64,000 nucleotides of DNA from Burkholderiales bacterium Ga0074133 (GCA_001464865.1 LNEG01000115.1:40351-104350), one strand, 5' to 3'. Numbered from the stretch's first letter, positions 9,054-18,873 are shown. Made by a program: numbers and translations. Notes: generated from the sequence alone by a model not told the origin.

Positions 9054-9944
9054 TTACCGCCAGGCGGTGGCCACCAGCTGGCTGTAATGCACGCCCTTGC
9101 GCCCCAGCAGTTGCTCGAACGCCGCCGGGTTGCCCACGTTGTCGCTGCCCAGCATGGTCAGCGTCTCGGTGCACCAGGGCACGCTGGGCACCATGTCGCC
9201 CATGCGGGCGCTGAGCCGGGTCAGCGGGTCGGGCAGGCGGAACACGGTGGCGGGGCTGCTGCCCAGCTGCTGGCGCAGGCTGGCAATGAAGGCACCCATG
9301 GGCAGCGCCTCGGGGCCCGTGCATTCGATGACGCCTTCGGTGGCCAGGTGCGGGCCCAGCAGGGCGGTGATGGCGGCCGCCAGGTCGTGCACCGACACGG
9401 GCTGCACGCGGGCCGTGAGCATGGGCCCGGGGAACAGCGCGAGCGGCAGGCGCGCCAGGTTCATGAACAGCGCGCTGCTGTCGCCGCCCCTGCCAAACAC
9501 CACGCTGGGGCGCAGCACGGCCGGGCTGATGGCTGCTCCCTGCGTGCGCAGGCCCAGCAGGTGCTCGTCGGCCGCGAGCTTGGTGCGGGCGTAGCGCGTG
9601 CCGCTGCCCACAATGCCCAGGGCCGACACATGCACCACCCGGCGCACGCCGGCCTGCACGCAGGCGTCAAACAGCGCAATGGGCGTGTGCTGGTGCACCG
9701 CGTCGATGGGGCGCGCGCGGGTGTCGCGCAGCACGCCCACGGTGTTGACCACGGCATCCACGCCCTCCAGCCGGGGCAGCCATGCGGCGGGTGTGGTGTC
9801 GCGGGCAAAGTCCACCGGCACGCGGTTGCCGCCTGCACCATGGCGGGGTGACACGCCTGCCACCACGGTGTGCCCGGCCTGCTGCAGTGCCTGGGTGACG
9901 GTCTTGCCGATGAAGCCGGCGGAGCCAGTAAGAAATACACGCAT
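9054..9944 (-). CDS. NAD-dependent epimerase/dehydratase (complex I NDUFA9-like / NmrA-like)
   Basis: 'MRVFLTGSAGFIGKTVTQALQQAGHTVVAGV' Rossmann, 'YARTKLAADEHL'. Confidence 0.82.
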   Translation of the reverse strand: MRVFLTGSAGFIGKTVTQALQQAGHTVVAGVSPRHGAGGNRVPVDFARDTTPAAWLPRLEGVDAVVNTVGVLRDTRARPIDAVHQHTPIALFDACVQAGVRRVVHVSALGIVGSGTRYARTKLAADEHLLGLRTQGAAISPAVLRPSVVFGRGGDSSALFMNLARLPLALFPGPMLTARVQPVSVHDLAAAITALLGPHLATEGVIECTGPEALPMGAFIASLRQQLGSSPATVFRLPDPLTRLSARMGDMVPSVPWCTETLTMLGSDNVGNPAAFEQLLGRKGVHYSQLVATAWR

Positions 9945-10346
9945 GTGAAAAAGCCTCGTGATAGGTGCCGTGGCGCAGCCTGGCGGGAGCGCCGGCGGCT
10001 GGCGCCAGGCCCCAGGGCAACCTGCCTGCCCGCCAAGCGGTGGGCCTGGCAGCCGCGGTGAAAGCCAGTGTGCCAGAGGGCTGGCGCGCAGCGGGGCGGC
10101 CGCGGCCAATATCCCCGCAGGGCCGTGCCTGAAGATCCTGGCTGGGGCCTGCGATGCCACGGGGGCTGCCGGTTCCGGCATACGTTGTGCTTGCCCGCCT
10201 GCTGCTGCGGTCATGGCTGCGCGAGAATGCCGGGCGGGCAGCGTGCGTGCCATGTCGCGGCTGCCCGCGCCGGGCGCGCGCCCACCCTGTCCTGCGCCCA
10301 CCTTGTCTGCCCCTGCCAGCCCATTCCTCTTTTTCGGAGAACTGCC

Positions 10347-11243
10347 ATGCTCGACCACGATCTTCATTCCGACGCCCGCGCGCTCCTGCCGGGCAGCACC
10401 ACGGAAGCGGGCCCCACGCGGCGCACGGCGCTGCAGGTGGCGCTGGGGGTGGGCTATGCGGCCGCGGCTGCACCCGTGATGGCGCAAACCGCCATTGCCA
10501 CGCCGGCCGACGGCCTGACGGCCGGAGAGGTGAGCTTCATGGTCAACGGCTTCAAGGTGCCGGCCTACCGCGCGGCGCCTGCGGGCAAGACCGGCCTGCC
10601 CGTGGTGCTGGTCATCCAGGAAATCTTTGGCGTGCATGAATACATTGCCGACACCTGCCGCCGGTTTGCCAAGGCCGGCTACCTTGCCATCGCGCCGCAG
10701 CTGTTCGCCCGCCAGGGCGACGCCGCCCAGTACACCGAGGTGGCCAAGCTGATGGCCGAGATCGTCTCGAAGGTGCCCGATGCGCAGGTGATGGCCGACC
10801 TGGACGCGACCGTGCAGTGGGCCGTGGCCAACGGCGGTGACGCCGCCCGCGTGGGCGTAACCGGCTTTTGCTGGGGTGGCCGCATCACCTGGCTGTATGC
10901 CGCCCACGGGCCGGTGAAGGCAGGGGTGGCCTGGTACGGCCGCCTGGTGGGGGCATCCACCGACCTCACGCCCAAGCACCCGGTAGACATCCCCCTGATC
11001 CTCAAGGCGCCCGTGCTGGGGTTGTACGGTGAAAAAGACACCGGCATACCCCTTGACACGGTTGATAAGATGAAAACAGCCTTGGCCAGCGGTTCGCCGC
11101 AGGCCAAAGTTTCGGAGTTTGTGGTGTACCCGGACGCGCCCCATGCGTTCCATGCCGACTACCGCCCAAGCTTTCGCAAGGAGCCCGCGGAAGACGGCTG
11201 GAAGCGGGCCCTGGCCTGGTTCAGGACGCACGGCGTGGGCTGA
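10347..11243 (+). CDS. dienelactone hydrolase family protein with Tat-like N-terminus
   Basis: 'LPVVLVIQEIFGVHEYIADTCRRFAKAGYLAIAPQLFARQGD...VTGFCWGGRITWLYAA'. Confidence 0.9.
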   Translation: MLDHDLHSDARALLPGSTTEAGPTRRTALQVALGVGYAAAAAPVMAQTAIATPADGLTAGEVSFMVNGFKVPAYRAAPAGKTGLPVVLVIQEIFGVHEYIADTCRRFAKAGYLAIAPQLFARQGDAAQYTEVAKLMAEIVSKVPDAQVMADLDATVQWAVANGGDAARVGVTGFCWGGRITWLYAAHGPVKAGVAWYGRLVGASTDLTPKHPVDIPLILKAPVLGLYGEKDTGIPLDTVDKMKTALASGSPQAKVSEFVVYPDAPHAFHADYRPSFRKEPAEDGWKRALAWFRTHGVG

Positions 11244-11348
11244 TGCGGCGCTGCCTGGCCCGCGGCGGGGCCACGGCCCGGTGCCCGGTGCGGCGCGGTG
11301 TGGAACGGGTGTCCCGCTACCTGCGGGAAACCCATCAGGCCGAAACAC

Positions 11349-11419
11349 AAGATCAACAATAAAAACGGCCTGTGCCGCACTATTTATAAGCGCTTATAGC
11401 TATGACTTTAGTAGCAATC
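11349..11419 (-). repeat. AT-rich palindromic repeat, copy G (overlaps start of next CDS)
   Basis: reverse complement 'TTGCTACTAAAGTCATAGCTATAAGCGCTTAT...ACAGGCCG' matches the family. Confidence 0.6.
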
Positions 11420-12244
11420 ATTCTGGCCACGCTGGCCGCGGGCATTGGCAGCGTGTGGCTGGCGGCCCTGCTCATGCGCCTGGGGATGGGCGGGCGGGAC
11501 GACAGCGCTGTGGGCCCACAGCACCTGCTGAGCCTGGCAGCTGGCGCGCTGCTGGCCACGGCGTTCATGCACCTGCTGCCCGAGGCGTTCGAGAGTTCGG
11601 CCGGGGCGCACGACCTGTTTGCCACCCTGCTGGTGGGGGTAGTGTTTTTCTTCCTGCTCGACAAGGCCGAGCTGTGGCACCACGGGCACGAGCACAGCCA
11701 CCCGGTGCCGGCGCCCCATGCGCACGGACATGACCACGGCCACGACCACGACCACGACCACGGCCACTCACACGGCCATGCTCACGCCCCGCGCGGGGGT
11801 GGCTGGTCGGTGCTCACGGGCGACAGCGTGCACTGCTTTGGCGACGGCATCCTGATCGCCTCGGCCTTCCTGGCCGACATGCGGCTGGGCGTGATCGCCG
11901 CGGTGTCGGTGCTGGCGCACGAGGTGCCGCACCACATGGGCGACCTGGTGGTCCTGCGCCAGTCCAGCCCCAACCGCCGCATGGCGTTCATCAAGGTGTC
12001 GCTGGCCGGCGCAGTGACGGCGCTGGGCGGTGTGGTGGGCTACTACCTGGTGGGGCAGCTGCAGGACTTTTTGCCGTACTTTCTGGTGGTGGCCTCCAGC
12101 AGCTTTGTGTATGTGGCGCTGGCCGATCTGATTCCGCAGCTGCAAAAGCGGCTCAGTGCGCGCGACACTGCCGTCCAGATCGCCTGGCTCGTCGCCGGCA
12201 TGGCGGTGGTCACCATGGTGAGTGGCGTGGCCCACGCGCACTGA
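11402..12244 (+). CDS. ZIP-family metal transporter
   Basis: His-rich loop 'HAHGHDHGHDHDHDHGHSHGHAH', 'DSVHCFGDGILIASAFLADMRLG..AVLAHEVPHHMGD'. Confidence 0.92.
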   Translation: MTLVAIILATLAAGIGSVWLAALLMRLGMGGRDDSAVGPQHLLSLAAGALLATAFMHLLPEAFESSAGAHDLFATLLVGVVFFFLLDKAELWHHGHEHSHPVPAPHAHGHDHGHDHDHDHGHSHGHAHAPRGGGWSVLTGDSVHCFGDGILIASAFLADMRLGVIAAVSVLAHEVPHHMGDLVVLRQSSPNRRMAFIKVSLAGAVTALGGVVGYYLVGQLQDFLPYFLVVASSSFVYVALADLIPQLQKRLSARDTAVQIAWLVAGMAVVTMVSGVAHAH

Positions 12245-12254
12245 TTTGCCGGGC

Positions 12255-12268
12255 TTGATGTAGCTCAA
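12255..12268. promoter_or_regulatory. candidate FNR/CRP-type dyad upstream of arsA
   Basis: TTGATGTAGCTCAA, one mismatch to TTGATNNNNATCAA, 33 nt before ATG 12302. Confidence 0.3.
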
Positions 12269-12301
12269 GGCCGCAGGTCCGCCACGTGCCATGCTGCAGG
12301 C

Positions 12302-14131
12302 ATGAACACGCTGCACACCGCACCCGCTTCGCTGGGCCTGCTGGCCCACCCCACCCGTTTTCTGTTTTTTACCGGCAAGGGCGGTGTGGGCAAGACCTCG
12401 CTGTCCACCGCCGCCGCCATCGCGCTGGCCGATGCGGGGCGCAAGGTGCTGCTGGTCAGCACCGATGCGGCCTCCAACCTGGATGAAATGCTGGGCGTGC
12501 CGCTGTCCAACCACCCCGTGGCCGTGCCCGGTGTGCCGGGGCTGCACATGCTCAACATTGACCCCGACACCGCCGCCGAGGCGTATCGGCAGCGGGTGAT
12601 CGCGCAGATGGAAGCCAGTGCCACGCAGCCCGAGCGCGACACCGTGCGCGAGCAGCTCTCCGGCGCGTGCACCACCGAGATCGCGGCGTTTGACGAGTTT
12701 GCCGCGCTGCTGGCCAGCGAGGGCGATGCACAGGGCCACGCGTTCGACCATGTGGTGTTTGACACCGCGCCCACCGGCCACACCCTGCGCCTGCTGAGCC
12801 TGCCCAAGGCCTGGACGGGGTTCCTGGCGGGCAACGACCGCGGCGCCTCGTGCCTGGGGCCGCACTCCGGGCTCAAGATGCAGGAGGCGCGCTTTAACGC
12901 GGCACTGGCGGCCCTCAGCGACCCGGCACTGACCACCGTGGTGCTGGTCACCCGCCCCGACCCGCGCCCCATGCAGGAGGCGGCACGCACCGCGCTGGAG
13001 CTGCGTGCGCTGGGCCTGGCCAATCAGCGCCTGGCCATCAACGGCGTGTTCCACGCCAGCCAGCCAGGGCACGACGCCGTGGCCGATGCCATCGAAGCCC
13101 TGGGCCGCGCGGCACTGGACTCCATGCCCGATGCGCTGGCGCAGCTGCCGCGCGACGAGGTGCCCTTGCGCGCCTTCGACACCGTGGGCCTGCCCGCGCT
13201 GCGGGCCTTGCTGGGCGGTGGCAATGTGCCAGCCGCCGCGCCTGCTGCGGCCCCCGGCTTTGCGCTGCAGGCCGAGTCGCTCTCGGCACTGGCCGATGCG
13301 CTGGCCGCCAAGGGCCACGGCCTGATCATGGTGATGGGCAAGGGCGGCGTGGGCAAAACCACGGTGGCCGCCGCGCTGGCCGTGGGCCTGGTGCAGCGCG
13401 GGCACAGCGTGCACCTGACCACCACCGACCCGGCGGCCCATGTGCAAAGCCAGCTCGATGGCAGTCTGCCCGGCCTGAAAGTGGGCCGCATCGATCCCCA
13501 GGCCGAAACCCGGGCCTACATCGACAAGATCATGGCCACGCGCGGCAAGGCGCTGGACGACGCGGGCCGCGCGTTGCTCCTGGAAGACCTGCAGTCGCCC
13601 TGCACCGAAGAGGTGGCTGTGTTCCACGCCTTCAGCCGCGTGGTGAACGAGGCCCGCAGCGCCTTTGTGGTGCTGGACACCGCGCCCACCGGCCACAGCC
13701 TGCTGCTGATGGACGCCACTGGCGCCTACCACCGGCAGATGACGCAGCAGTACGAAGGCAACGCCAATGCCAAACACATCATCACGCCGCTGATGCGCCT
13801 GCAGGACGCCGACATGACGCATGTGGTCATCGTCACGCTGCCCGAGGTCACGCCCGTCAGCCAGGCCGCCGCGCTGCAGGACGACCTGCGCCGCGCCCGC
13901 ATCGAGCCCTGGGCGTGGGTCATCAACAAGAGCGTGGCCGCTACCGGTACCACCGACCCGCTGCTGCAGGCCCGCCTGGCGGGCGAACGCCAGCAGACGG
14001 CGCGCATTGCCAATGGCCTCGCGCAGCGCACCTATGTGCTGCCCTGGCTGGCCACGCCGCCCGTGGGGGTGGATGCGCTGGGGCGGCTGGTGGCTGTGGC
14101 GCCGGGTGATGGCGTGCCCATCGCGGGCTAA
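12302..14131 (+). CDS. arsA: arsenical pump-driving ATPase, full-length two-domain ArsA
   Basis: two P-loops (GKGGVGKTSLST; GKGGVGKTTVAA), DTAPTGHTLRLL / DTAPTGHSLLLM, cysteine contexts 'GACTTEIAAFDEF', 'ASCLGP', 'SPCTEEVAVF'. Confidence 0.92.
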   Translation: MNTLHTAPASLGLLAHPTRFLFFTGKGGVGKTSLSTAAAIALADAGRKVLLVSTDAASNLDEMLGVPLSNHPVAVPGVPGLHMLNIDPDTAAEAYRQRVIAQMEASATQPERDTVREQLSGACTTEIAAFDEFAALLASEGDAQGHAFDHVVFDTAPTGHTLRLLSLPKAWTGFLAGNDRGASCLGPHSGLKMQEARFNAALAALSDPALTTVVLVTRPDPRPMQEAARTALELRALGLANQRLAINGVFHASQPGHDAVADAIEALGRAALDSMPDALAQLPRDEVPLRAFDTVGLPALRALLGGGNVPAAAPAAAPGFALQAESLSALADALAAKGHGLIMVMGKGGVGKTTVAAALAVGLVQRGHSVHLTTTDPAAHVQSQLDGSLPGLKVGRIDPQAETRAYIDKIMATRGKALDDAGRALLLEDLQSPCTEEVAVFHAFSRVVNEARSAFVVLDTAPTGHSLLLMDATGAYHRQMTQQYEGNANAKHIITPLMRLQDADMTHVVIVTLPEVTPVSQAAALQDDLRRARIEPWAWVINKSVAATGTTDPLLQARLAGERQQTARIANGLAQRTYVLPWLATPPVGVDALGRLVAVAPGDGVPIAG

Positions 14132-14198
14132 GTGCTATGTATTTAATAGCAATAGGGGCAATTAATACCTGGACCTGAGGCCCAAAACGCTTCAAATC
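14132..14198 (+). repeat. AT-rich palindromic repeat, copy B
   Basis: 'GTGCTATGTATTTAATAGCAAT...AATACCTGGACCTGAGGCCCAAAACGCTTCAAAT', begins at the base after the arsA stop. Confidence 0.7.
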
Positions 14199-14213
14199 GC
14201 CGCCTGACAGCCC

Positions 14214-14269
14214 TTAGAACGTGTTTACGATCTTTTCGGGGCCCTGAAAAGATCGCAAACGCGTTCTTA
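14214..14269. mobile_element. 50 bp 'ends-only' palindrome with TTA flanks, related to the 3306-3579 element
   Basis: TTA GAACGTGTTTACGATCTTTTCGGGGCCCTGAAAAGATCGCAAACGCGTTC TTA; left end ~19/25 identical to left end of the 3309 element. Confidence 0.6.
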
Positions 14270-14306
14270 GCGTGCCCCGCACCGGGTGGGGCAGGGCGCC
14301 CGCCGG

Positions 14307-15071
14307 TCAGCGCGCCAGCTCTTCCCGCACCGCCGCCACCTGCCGGCGCGACACGGCCAGCAGCTCGGTCGAGCCCTGCAGCCGCACGGCCCAGCCTTCG
14401 CCTTCTTCGGCGTCGTAGTGCTTTTCCAGCGCCCGCACGGCTCGGCGGGCCACCAGCGCATTGCGGTGAATGCGCAGAAAGCGTGGTGCAAAGCGCGTTT
14501 CCAGGTCGCTCAGCGCTCCATCGACGATGTAGCTACGCGTGGCGGTGCGCACCGTCACGTACTTCTGCTCGGCCTTGAAGTACAGCACCTCGGCCACGGG
14601 CAGCCGTTCGGTGCGGCCGCGGTCCTGGATGAGCAGGGTGTCACCCTCGGGCAGATCGATGCTGGGTGCAGGCGCCGGGGCGCGCGTGGTGCGCTGCACC
14701 TTGGCAATGGCCTGCAGCAGCCGCTCGCGGCGCACGGGTTTGGTGAGGTAATCCACCGCATCGAGCTCGAACGCGCTCACGGCGTGGTCGGCGTGGGCCG
14801 TGACGAACACGATGGCGGGGGGCTGGGGCAGCGCGTGCAGTGCATGCGCCATCGCCAGGCCATCCTGGCCGGGCATGTGGATGTCCAGCAGTACCAGATC
14901 GAACCCCTTGCCCCCGGTGGTACCGAGCAGCGCCAGCGCCTCGGCCGCGTTCGAGGCCTCGGCCACGGTGGTGCGCTGCTGCGGCGCGGGCAGTGCATCG
15001 CGGCAATCGGCCAGCAGGGTGCGCAGGCGGCTGCGGGCCAGGGCCTCGTCGTCAACGATCAGGATGTTCAT
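14307..15071 (-). CDS. LytTR response regulator (AlgR-type)
   Basis: '[23 protein letters not shown]' receiver; 'YFKAEQKYVTVRT...RIHRNALVARRAV' LytTR. Confidence 0.92.
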   Translation of the reverse strand: MNILIVDDEALARSRLRTLLADCRDALPAPQQRTTVAEASNAAEALALLGTTGGKGFDLVLLDIHMPGQDGLAMAHALHALPQPPAIVFVTAHADHAVSAFELDAVDYLTKPVRRERLLQAIAKVQRTTRAPAPAPSIDLPEGDTLLIQDRGRTERLPVAEVLYFKAEQKYVTVRTATRSYIVDGALSDLETRFAPRFLRIHRNALVARRAVRALEKHYDAEEGEGWAVRLQGSTELLAVSRRQVAAVREELAR

Positions 15072-16282
15072 GGTTGATCTTCGGCGGGTGCTTGTGTGTC
15101 GGGGCGCAGGGCCTTGCGGCGGCTGCCCGTGGCGGTGCGGTCGCGCTGGCCGGCGGGGCGGCTGCGGGGCTCGCGCCCGGCGGGCCGGGTGTCGGGTGCG
15201 GGCAGGGTGATGCGCACTTCGTACAGGCCGTCGCGCACCCCTGCACTGAACTCGCCCTGCACATCGTGCAGCAGCGCCAGCCGCGCACGCACGTTGGCCA
15301 GCGCAATGCCGTGGCCGCGCGGGGCTGCATCGTCGCCCGCGCCCGGCTTGCCATCGCGCGTGGGCAGCGTGTTGGTGATGCGCACCACCACGCGGCTGCC
15401 GCGCAGCTCGGTCAGCACGCGCAGCCGGCCGCCGCGGTCACTGGGTTCCACACCGTGCTTCACGGCGTTTTCCACCAGGGGCTGCAGCAGCAGCGGGGGC
15501 AGGCGTGCAAGGTCGGTGCGGGTATCCAGGTTCCACTGCACCTGCAGGCGTTTACCAAAGCGCACCTCCTCGATGGCCAGGTAGCGGCGCGCCAGCGTGA
15601 TCTCTTCGGCCAGCGTGACGTACTCGCCCTGCTCGATCAGCGCATGGCGAAACAGGTCCGAGAGGTCTTCCAGCAGCGATTCGGCCTTGGCCGGTTCTTC
15701 GCGCACGAGGGCAATGGCACTGTTGAGGGTGTTGAACAAAAAGTGCGGCCGTATGCGCGACTGCAGCTCGGTCAGCCGCGCGGTGGTGGCCGCCGGCGTG
15801 CGCCCGCGGGCGCGCAGCACCAGTGCGGCCACCAGCAGGGCCGCCAGCAGTGCGCCCGTGGCCGCGCTGGCCACCCATGGCGGTGATGCGGTGGTGCCCA
15901 CCAAGGCCAGCATGCCGCAGGCATACGCGCCGGCCAGTGCGCCCAGCACCACGCCGGCGGCGTATTGCTGCGCCGTGGCCAGGCGCTGCAGCCAGGTCTT
16001 GAGGCTGCAGGCCGTGATCAGCCAGACCAGCGTGGCGGGCAGCGCACCGCCGGTGAGCAGCGCCAGCGTGGCCACCCATTCCATCGGGCTGGGCGACACA
16101 TACAGTGCGCCCACACCCAGGACGGCCTCGACAAAAAGCACGGCCCGCAGCACCACGCCCACATGGCAGGCATCGAACACCAGGGCCCGGCCGCGGGGCG
16201 GGCCGACATGCCGGTACGGCTTGCCCGGGGGGGGCAAATCGGGAGGCAGGGGCTGGGTCGATAAAATTTGGCTGTTATGCAT
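15068..16282 (-). CDS. LytS/AlgZ-type sensor histidine kinase
   Basis: '[43 protein letters not shown]', '[13 protein letters not shown]'; overlaps the regulator gene. Confidence 0.92.
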   Translation of the reverse strand: MHNSQILSTQPLPPDLPPPGKPYRHVGPPRGRALVFDACHVGVVLRAVLFVEAVLGVGALYVSPSPMEWVATLALLTGGALPATLVWLITACSLKTWLQRLATAQQYAAGVVLGALAGAYACGMLALVGTTASPPWVASAATGALLAALLVAALVLRARGRTPAATTARLTELQSRIRPHFLFNTLNSAIALVREEPAKAESLLEDLSDLFRHALIEQGEYVTLAEEITLARRYLAIEEVRFGKRLQVQWNLDTRTDLARLPPLLLQPLVENAVKHGVEPSDRGGRLRVLTELRGSRVVVRITNTLPTRDGKPGAGDDAAPRGHGIALANVRARLALLHDVQGEFSAGVRDGLYEVRITLPAPDTRPAGREPRSRPAGQRDRTATGSRRKALRPDTQAPAEDQP

Positions 16283-16334
16283 TGCGGCATCCGGGCAGTC
16301 CGGGTGTCTGAACCTCCGGATTATTGCCCTCCTT

Positions 16335-17822
16335 ATGTCCAAAGCCCAAGCCACCGGCAACGCGCCTGCGCCGTCCCACAACCAGCTCGACACCAAGGCC
16401 CAGGCCTGGTCGGCGCTGTTCTCCGAGCCCATGAGCGACCTGGTCAAGCGCTACACATCGAGCGTGTTCTTCGACAAGCGCCTGTGGCAGGCCGATATTG
16501 CCGGCAGCCTGGCGCATGCCGAGATGCTGGCGGCGCAGGGCATCATCAGTGCCGACGACCACGCCTCCATCCAGCGCGGCATGGCGCAGATCACGTCCGA
16601 GATCGAGGCCGGCAGTTTTGAGTGGAAGCTGGACCTGGAAGACGTGCACCTGAACATCGAGGCCCGCCTGACGCAACTGGTGGGCGATGCCGGCAAGCGC
16701 CTGCACACGGGCCGCAGCCGCAACGACCAGGTGGCCACCGACGTGCGCCTGTGGCTGCGCGGCGAGATCGACCTGATTGCCGACCTGCTCCAGGAGCTGC
16801 AGGTATCGCTGGTGGATGTGGCCGAGCAGAACGTTGAAGTGATCCTGCCGGGCTTTACCCACCTGCAGGTGGCACAGCCGGTGAGCTTTGCCCACCACAT
16901 GCTGGCCTATGTGGAAATGTTTGCCCGCGATGCCGAGCGCATGGCGGATGTGCGCCGCCGCGTGAACGTGCTGCCCCTGGGCAGTGCGGCCCTGGCCGGC
17001 ACCACCTACCCGCTGGACCGCGAGCGCGTGGCGCGCACGCTGGGCATGGTCGATGCCCATGGGGCCGCCATGGTGTGCCAGAACAGCCTGGACGCCGTGA
17101 GCGACCGCGACTTCGCCATCGAGTTCACCGCGGCAGCGAGCCTGTGCATGGTGCACGTGAGCCGCCTCTCTGAAGAACTCATCATCTGGATGAGCCAGAA
17201 CTTCGGCTTCATCAAGATTGCCGACCGTTTCACCACCGGCTCGTCGATCATGCCGCAGAAGAAGAACCCTGACGTGCCTGAACTCGCGCGCGGCAAGACC
17301 GGCCGCGTGGTCGGCCACCTGATGGGCCTGATCACGCTGATGAAGGGCCAGCCCCTGGCCTACAACAAGGACAACCAGGAAGACAAGGAGCCGCTGTTCG
17401 ACACGGTGGATACGCTCAAGGACACGCTGCGCATCTTTGCCGAGATGGTGGGCGGCCAGCTGAACCCCGCCACCGGCCAAAAGGAAGGCGGCATCACCGT
17501 GAATGCGCCTGCCATGGAGCAGGCCGCGCTCAAGGGCTACGCCACCGCCACCGACCTGGCCGACTACCTGGTGAAAAAGGGCCTGCCCTTCCGCGATGCC
17601 CATGAAACGGTGGCCCACGCCGTGAAGGCCGCCACCACGCACGCGTGCGACCTGTCCGAGCTGCCCTTGGCCGTGCTGCAGGGTTTTCATCCGCAGATCG
17701 AAAAGGATGTGTATGAGTGCCTGAGCCTGCGCGGCTCGCTCAACGCGCGCAACACCCTGGGCGGCACCGCACCGGCCCAGGTGCGTGTACAGCTGGCGCG
17801 GCACCGTGCCCGACTGGCCTGA
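16335..17822 (+). CDS. argH: argininosuccinate lyase
   Basis: '[31 protein letters not shown]', '[19 protein letters not shown]'. Confidence 0.98.
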   Translation: MSKAQATGNAPAPSHNQLDTKAQAWSALFSEPMSDLVKRYTSSVFFDKRLWQADIAGSLAHAEMLAAQGIISADDHASIQRGMAQITSEIEAGSFEWKLDLEDVHLNIEARLTQLVGDAGKRLHTGRSRNDQVATDVRLWLRGEIDLIADLLQELQVSLVDVAEQNVEVILPGFTHLQVAQPVSFAHHMLAYVEMFARDAERMADVRRRVNVLPLGSAALAGTTYPLDRERVARTLGMVDAHGAAMVCQNSLDAVSDRDFAIEFTAAASLCMVHVSRLSEELIIWMSQNFGFIKIADRFTTGSSIMPQKKNPDVPELARGKTGRVVGHLMGLITLMKGQPLAYNKDNQEDKEPLFDTVDTLKDTLRIFAEMVGGQLNPATGQKEGGITVNAPAMEQAALKGYATATDLADYLVKKGLPFRDAHETVAHAVKAATTHACDLSELPLAVLQGFHPQIEKDVYECLSLRGSLNARNTLGGTAPAQVRVQLARHRARLA

Positions 17823-17863
17823 CCCAGAAAACTTTCCACGTCCCCACGCCCCGGAGCCCGCCC

Positions 17864-18853
17864 ATGAAGAATTCCCGCCGCAGTCTGTTGTCCAACCTCT
17901 TGCGCGGCACGGCCGTGCTGGCCGCCGCGCTGACCCTGGGCACCGCCTTTGCGCAGTCTGGCAAGCCCATTCGTGTGCTGGTGGGCTTTCCGCCTGGTGG
18001 CGGCACCGACGCCATTGCGCGTGTGCTGTCGGAAAAGCTCAAGAGCGAACTGGGCGTGTCGGTGGTCGTGGAAAACCGCCCCGGTGCCGGCGGCCAGATT
18101 GCCGCCCAGGCCCTGAAGGCCGCAGCGCCGGACGGCACCACGCTGTTCCTCTCGCACGACCACACCATCTCCATCCTGCCCCAGGTGGTGAAGAACCCGG
18201 GCTTTGATCCGGTGCACGACTTTGTGCCTGTGGGCGGTTTTGCCACCTTCGTCAATGCGTTTGCCGTGTCGGGTGGCACACCGGCCAGGTCGTTCAACGA
18301 CTATGTGAGCTGGGTGCGCACCTCGAGCAGCGGCAAGGGCGCGGTGGGCGTTCCGGCACCGGCCTCCACGCCCGAGTTCCTGGTCAAGCTGGTGGGCCAG
18401 AAGTACCAGCTGGACCTGGTGGCTGCCCCGTACCGTGGCAGCGCCCCCATGATGGCCGACATGCTCGGCAACCAGATTGCGGCGGGCGTGGGCTCCGTGC
18501 CCGACTTCATCGAAAACCACAAGGCCGGCAAGGTGCGCGTGGTGGCCGTGCTGGGCAACAAACGCCAGGGCGCCATGCCCGATGTGCCCACCTTCGACGA
18601 ACTGGGCCTCAAGGGGTTTGACGATCTGCCGTACTACGGCATCTACGCCCCCGCCGGCACACCGCAGAAGTTCGTGACGGACTTTTCGGCAGCGCTTTCC
18701 CGCGTGGTGGCGATCCCTGAAGTGCGCGACCAGCTCACCGGCATGGGCCTCACCGTGGGCTACATGACGCCCGAGCAGCTGGGCACGCGCCAGGCGGCCT
18801 ACACCGAGGCCTGGTCGCGCATCATCAAGACCAGCGGCTTCGTCGCGCAGTAA
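17864..18853 (+). CDS. Bug-family tripartite tricarboxylate transporter substrate-binding protein
   Basis: signal peptide; 'KPIRVLVGFPPGGGTDAIARVLSEKLKSELGVSVVVENRPGAGG'. Confidence 0.93.
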   Translation: MKNSRRSLLSNLLRGTAVLAAALTLGTAFAQSGKPIRVLVGFPPGGGTDAIARVLSEKLKSELGVSVVVENRPGAGGQIAAQALKAAAPDGTTLFLSHDHTISILPQVVKNPGFDPVHDFVPVGGFATFVNAFAVSGGTPARSFNDYVSWVRTSSSGKGAVGVPAPASTPEFLVKLVGQKYQLDLVAAPYRGSAPMMADMLGNQIAAGVGSVPDFIENHKAGKVRVVAVLGNKRQGAMPDVPTFDELGLKGFDDLPYYGIYAPAGTPQKFVTDFSAALSRVVAIPEVRDQLTGMGLTVGYMTPEQLGTRQAAYTEAWSRIIKTSGFVAQ

Positions 18854-18873
18854 ACGGCTCGCTACGGAGCGCG

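Noticed and set aside
9054-11348. 764 aa minus-strand ORF as a single protein
   Set aside because: Only the C-terminal 296 aa (from 9944) is a real epimerase; the upstream extension is antisense to the dienelactone hydrolase gene.
11700-11800. Short tandem CACGGCCACGAC-like repeats resembling a microsatellite or CRISPR-like array
   Set aside because: They are codons of the His-rich metal-binding loop of the ZIP transporter; no spacers.
11768-13822. 684 aa minus-strand ORF antisense to arsA/ZIP
   Set aside because: Shadow ORF: His/Gln/Gly-rich, no domain signature, opposite a clear gene.
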